From Tannerella sp. (lineage in GTDB: Bacteria; Bacteroidota; Bacteroidia; Bacteroidales; Tannerellaceae), in NCBI GenBank assembly GCA_031269635.1, contig JAISYY010000312.1, positions 1-5,863 on the forward strand: a DNA stretch of 5,863 nucleotides. The letters run 5' to 3'. The translations under genes were made by a program, and so were the position numbers. A model generated the notes under the pieces. The model saw only the letters and a list, made by a program, of their open reading frames with translations, did no database searches and was not told the DNA's origin. Shown piece after piece: positions 5,106 through 5,863 of the stretch (position 1 is the stretch's first letter; each line of letters opens with the position of its first letter).

Positions 5106-5863
5106 ATGAACAATCAATTTTCATTAGAAGGAAAAATAGCCTTAGTAACCGGAGCTTCTTACGGAATAGGATTCGCAATAGCATCTGCGCTTGCCGAGGC
5201 TGGGGCGACAATCGTATTCAACGACTTAAAGCCCAATTTGGTAGAAGATGCCATTGAAAAATACAAAGCTGAAGGCATCGACGCCCACGGATACGTATTT
5301 GACGTGACAAACGAAGAAAGCGTGAACGTCGCCATTGCCAAAATCGAAAAAGAAGTCGGCGTTATAGATATTCTTGTGAATAATGCCGGCATCATCAAAC
5401 GCATACCCATGTGCGAAATGACGGCGGCCGAATTTCGCCAGGTCATCGACGTCGACCTGAATGGCCCGTTCATCGTGGCCAAAGCCGTAATACCGTCCAT
5501 GATTAAAAAAGGACACGGTAAAATCATAAACATCTGTTCCATGATGAGCGAATTGGGCCGGGAGACCGTTTCCGCCTACGCCGCCGCAAAAGGAGGGCTT
5601 AAAATGTTGACACGCAATATAGCATCGGAATTTGGCGAATATAATATACAATGTAACGGCATCGGACCGGGTTATATCGCAACGCCCCAAACGGCGCCGC
5701 TACGCGAAAAACAGGTGGACGGTTCGCGCCATCCGTTCGATTCTTTCATCATAGCAAAAACACCGGCGGCAAGGTGGGGTACAACCGACGACCTGAAAGG
5801 TCCGGCCGTATTCCTGGCTTCCGATGCCTCCAACTTCGTAAACGGACATGTCCTTTACGTCGA
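5106..5863 (+). CDS. kduD: KduD-like short-chain dehydrogenase (often annotated gluconate 5-dehydrogenase), cut by the right edge
   Basis: The ATG at 5106 opens a frame of 252 complete codons that continues past the window end without a stop. It is a classical short-chain dehydrogenase/reductase: the dinucleotide-binding TGASYGIG (15-22), NNAG (92-95), and a catalytic tetrad Asn119, Ser145 (in NICSMMSELGRE), Tyr158 and Lys162 (in SAYAAAKGG). PGYIATP and NGHVLYVD mark the usual end of the fold, so only about ten residues should be missing. Asp40 after the second strand (IVFND) favours NAD over NADP. Similar Bacteroides proteins are commonly labelled gluconate 5-dehydrogenase. Being third in a run with kduI argues for 2-dehydro-3-deoxy-D-gluconate 5-dehydrogenase, reducing the KduI product to 2-keto-3-deoxygluconate in the cytoplasm. 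The fold is certain; the exact substrate is inferred from context. Confidence 0.9.
   Translation, partial: MNNQFSLEGKIALVTGASYGIGFAIASALAEAGATIVFNDLKPNLVEDAIEKYKAEGIDAHGYVFDVTNEESVNVAIAKIEKEVGVIDILVNNAGIIKRIPMCEMTAAEFRQVIDVDLNGPFIVAKAVIPSMIKKGHGKIINICSMMSELGRETVSAYAAAKGGLKMLTRNIASEFGEYNIQCNGIGPGYIATPQTAPLREKQVDGSRHPFDSFIIAKTPAARWGTTDDLKGPAVFLASDASNFVNGHVLYV

Noticed and set aside
5226..5690. 154-codon minus-strand open frame opposite the dehydrogenase (and a second one at 5159-5542)
   Set aside because: Both are mirror frames of a clear short-chain dehydrogenase with its catalytic tetrad. Their proteins are low-complexity, rich in Phe/His or Met/Ser, and resemble nothing known to me.
1..5863. 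Mobile elements, CRISPR arrays, tRNA/rRNA genes or riboswitches
   Set aside because: On reading both strands I found no transposase, terminal inverted repeats, regularly spaced repeats, tRNA-like arms or long structured leaders. The longest non-coding stretch is about 240 bases and is explained mainly by promoters.

Overview
The window looks like chromosomal DNA from a member of the Bacteroidales (Bacteroides, Parabacteroides or Dysgonomonas type). Three lines of evidence support this. Three promoter-like sites fit the Bacteroidetes pattern TTTG-N20-21-TAnnTTTG. No start codon has a convincing Shine-Dalgarno sequence. The proteins are typical of the group: an OmpA-family barrel with the DNWFISLGGG motif, a DUF4861 lipoprotein, and a KduI/KduD pair of the gut Bacteroides type. 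The assignment below order level is a guess.

Layout. The left half is read leftwards (minus strand). A bifunctional nucleotidyltransferase/GHMP sugar kinase (1678-2826) is followed 15 nt later by rfbA/rmlA, glucose-1-phosphate thymidylyltransferase (793-1662). After a 241-nt gap carrying its own strong promoter comes the N-terminal part of an OmpA-family outer-membrane protein (1-551, cut by the window edge). The right half is read rightwards (plus strand): kduI (3064-3906), a DUF4861 lipoprotein (3934-5082) and a KduD-like short-chain dehydrogenase (5106 to the window edge). Gaps of 27 and 23 nt suggest a single operon. The two halves diverge from a 237-nt region (2827-3063) that holds one promoter for each direction.

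Function. The right-hand operon encodes the standard cytoplasmic isomerase and reductase for the 4-deoxy-5-keto-uronate released when polysaccharide lyases cut pectin, glycosaminoglycans or similar uronate polymers. Its third member is an exported lipoprotein of unknown activity. The left-hand pair looks like nucleotide-sugar supply. The fused enzyme should phosphorylate an unidentified sugar and activate it with a nucleotide, and RmlA makes dTDP-glucose. No rmlB, rmlC or rmlD accompanies rmlA inside the window.

The best candidate for an incompletely described activity is the fused nucleotidyltransferase/GHMP kinase. Its domain order resembles Fkp, but it uses an HxGH cytidylyltransferase-type domain and a compact, divergent kinase lobe. 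The DUF4861 lipoprotein embedded in a uronate operon is second. I see no phage, transposon, CRISPR array, tRNA or rRNA, and no gene-free stretch longer than 300 bases.
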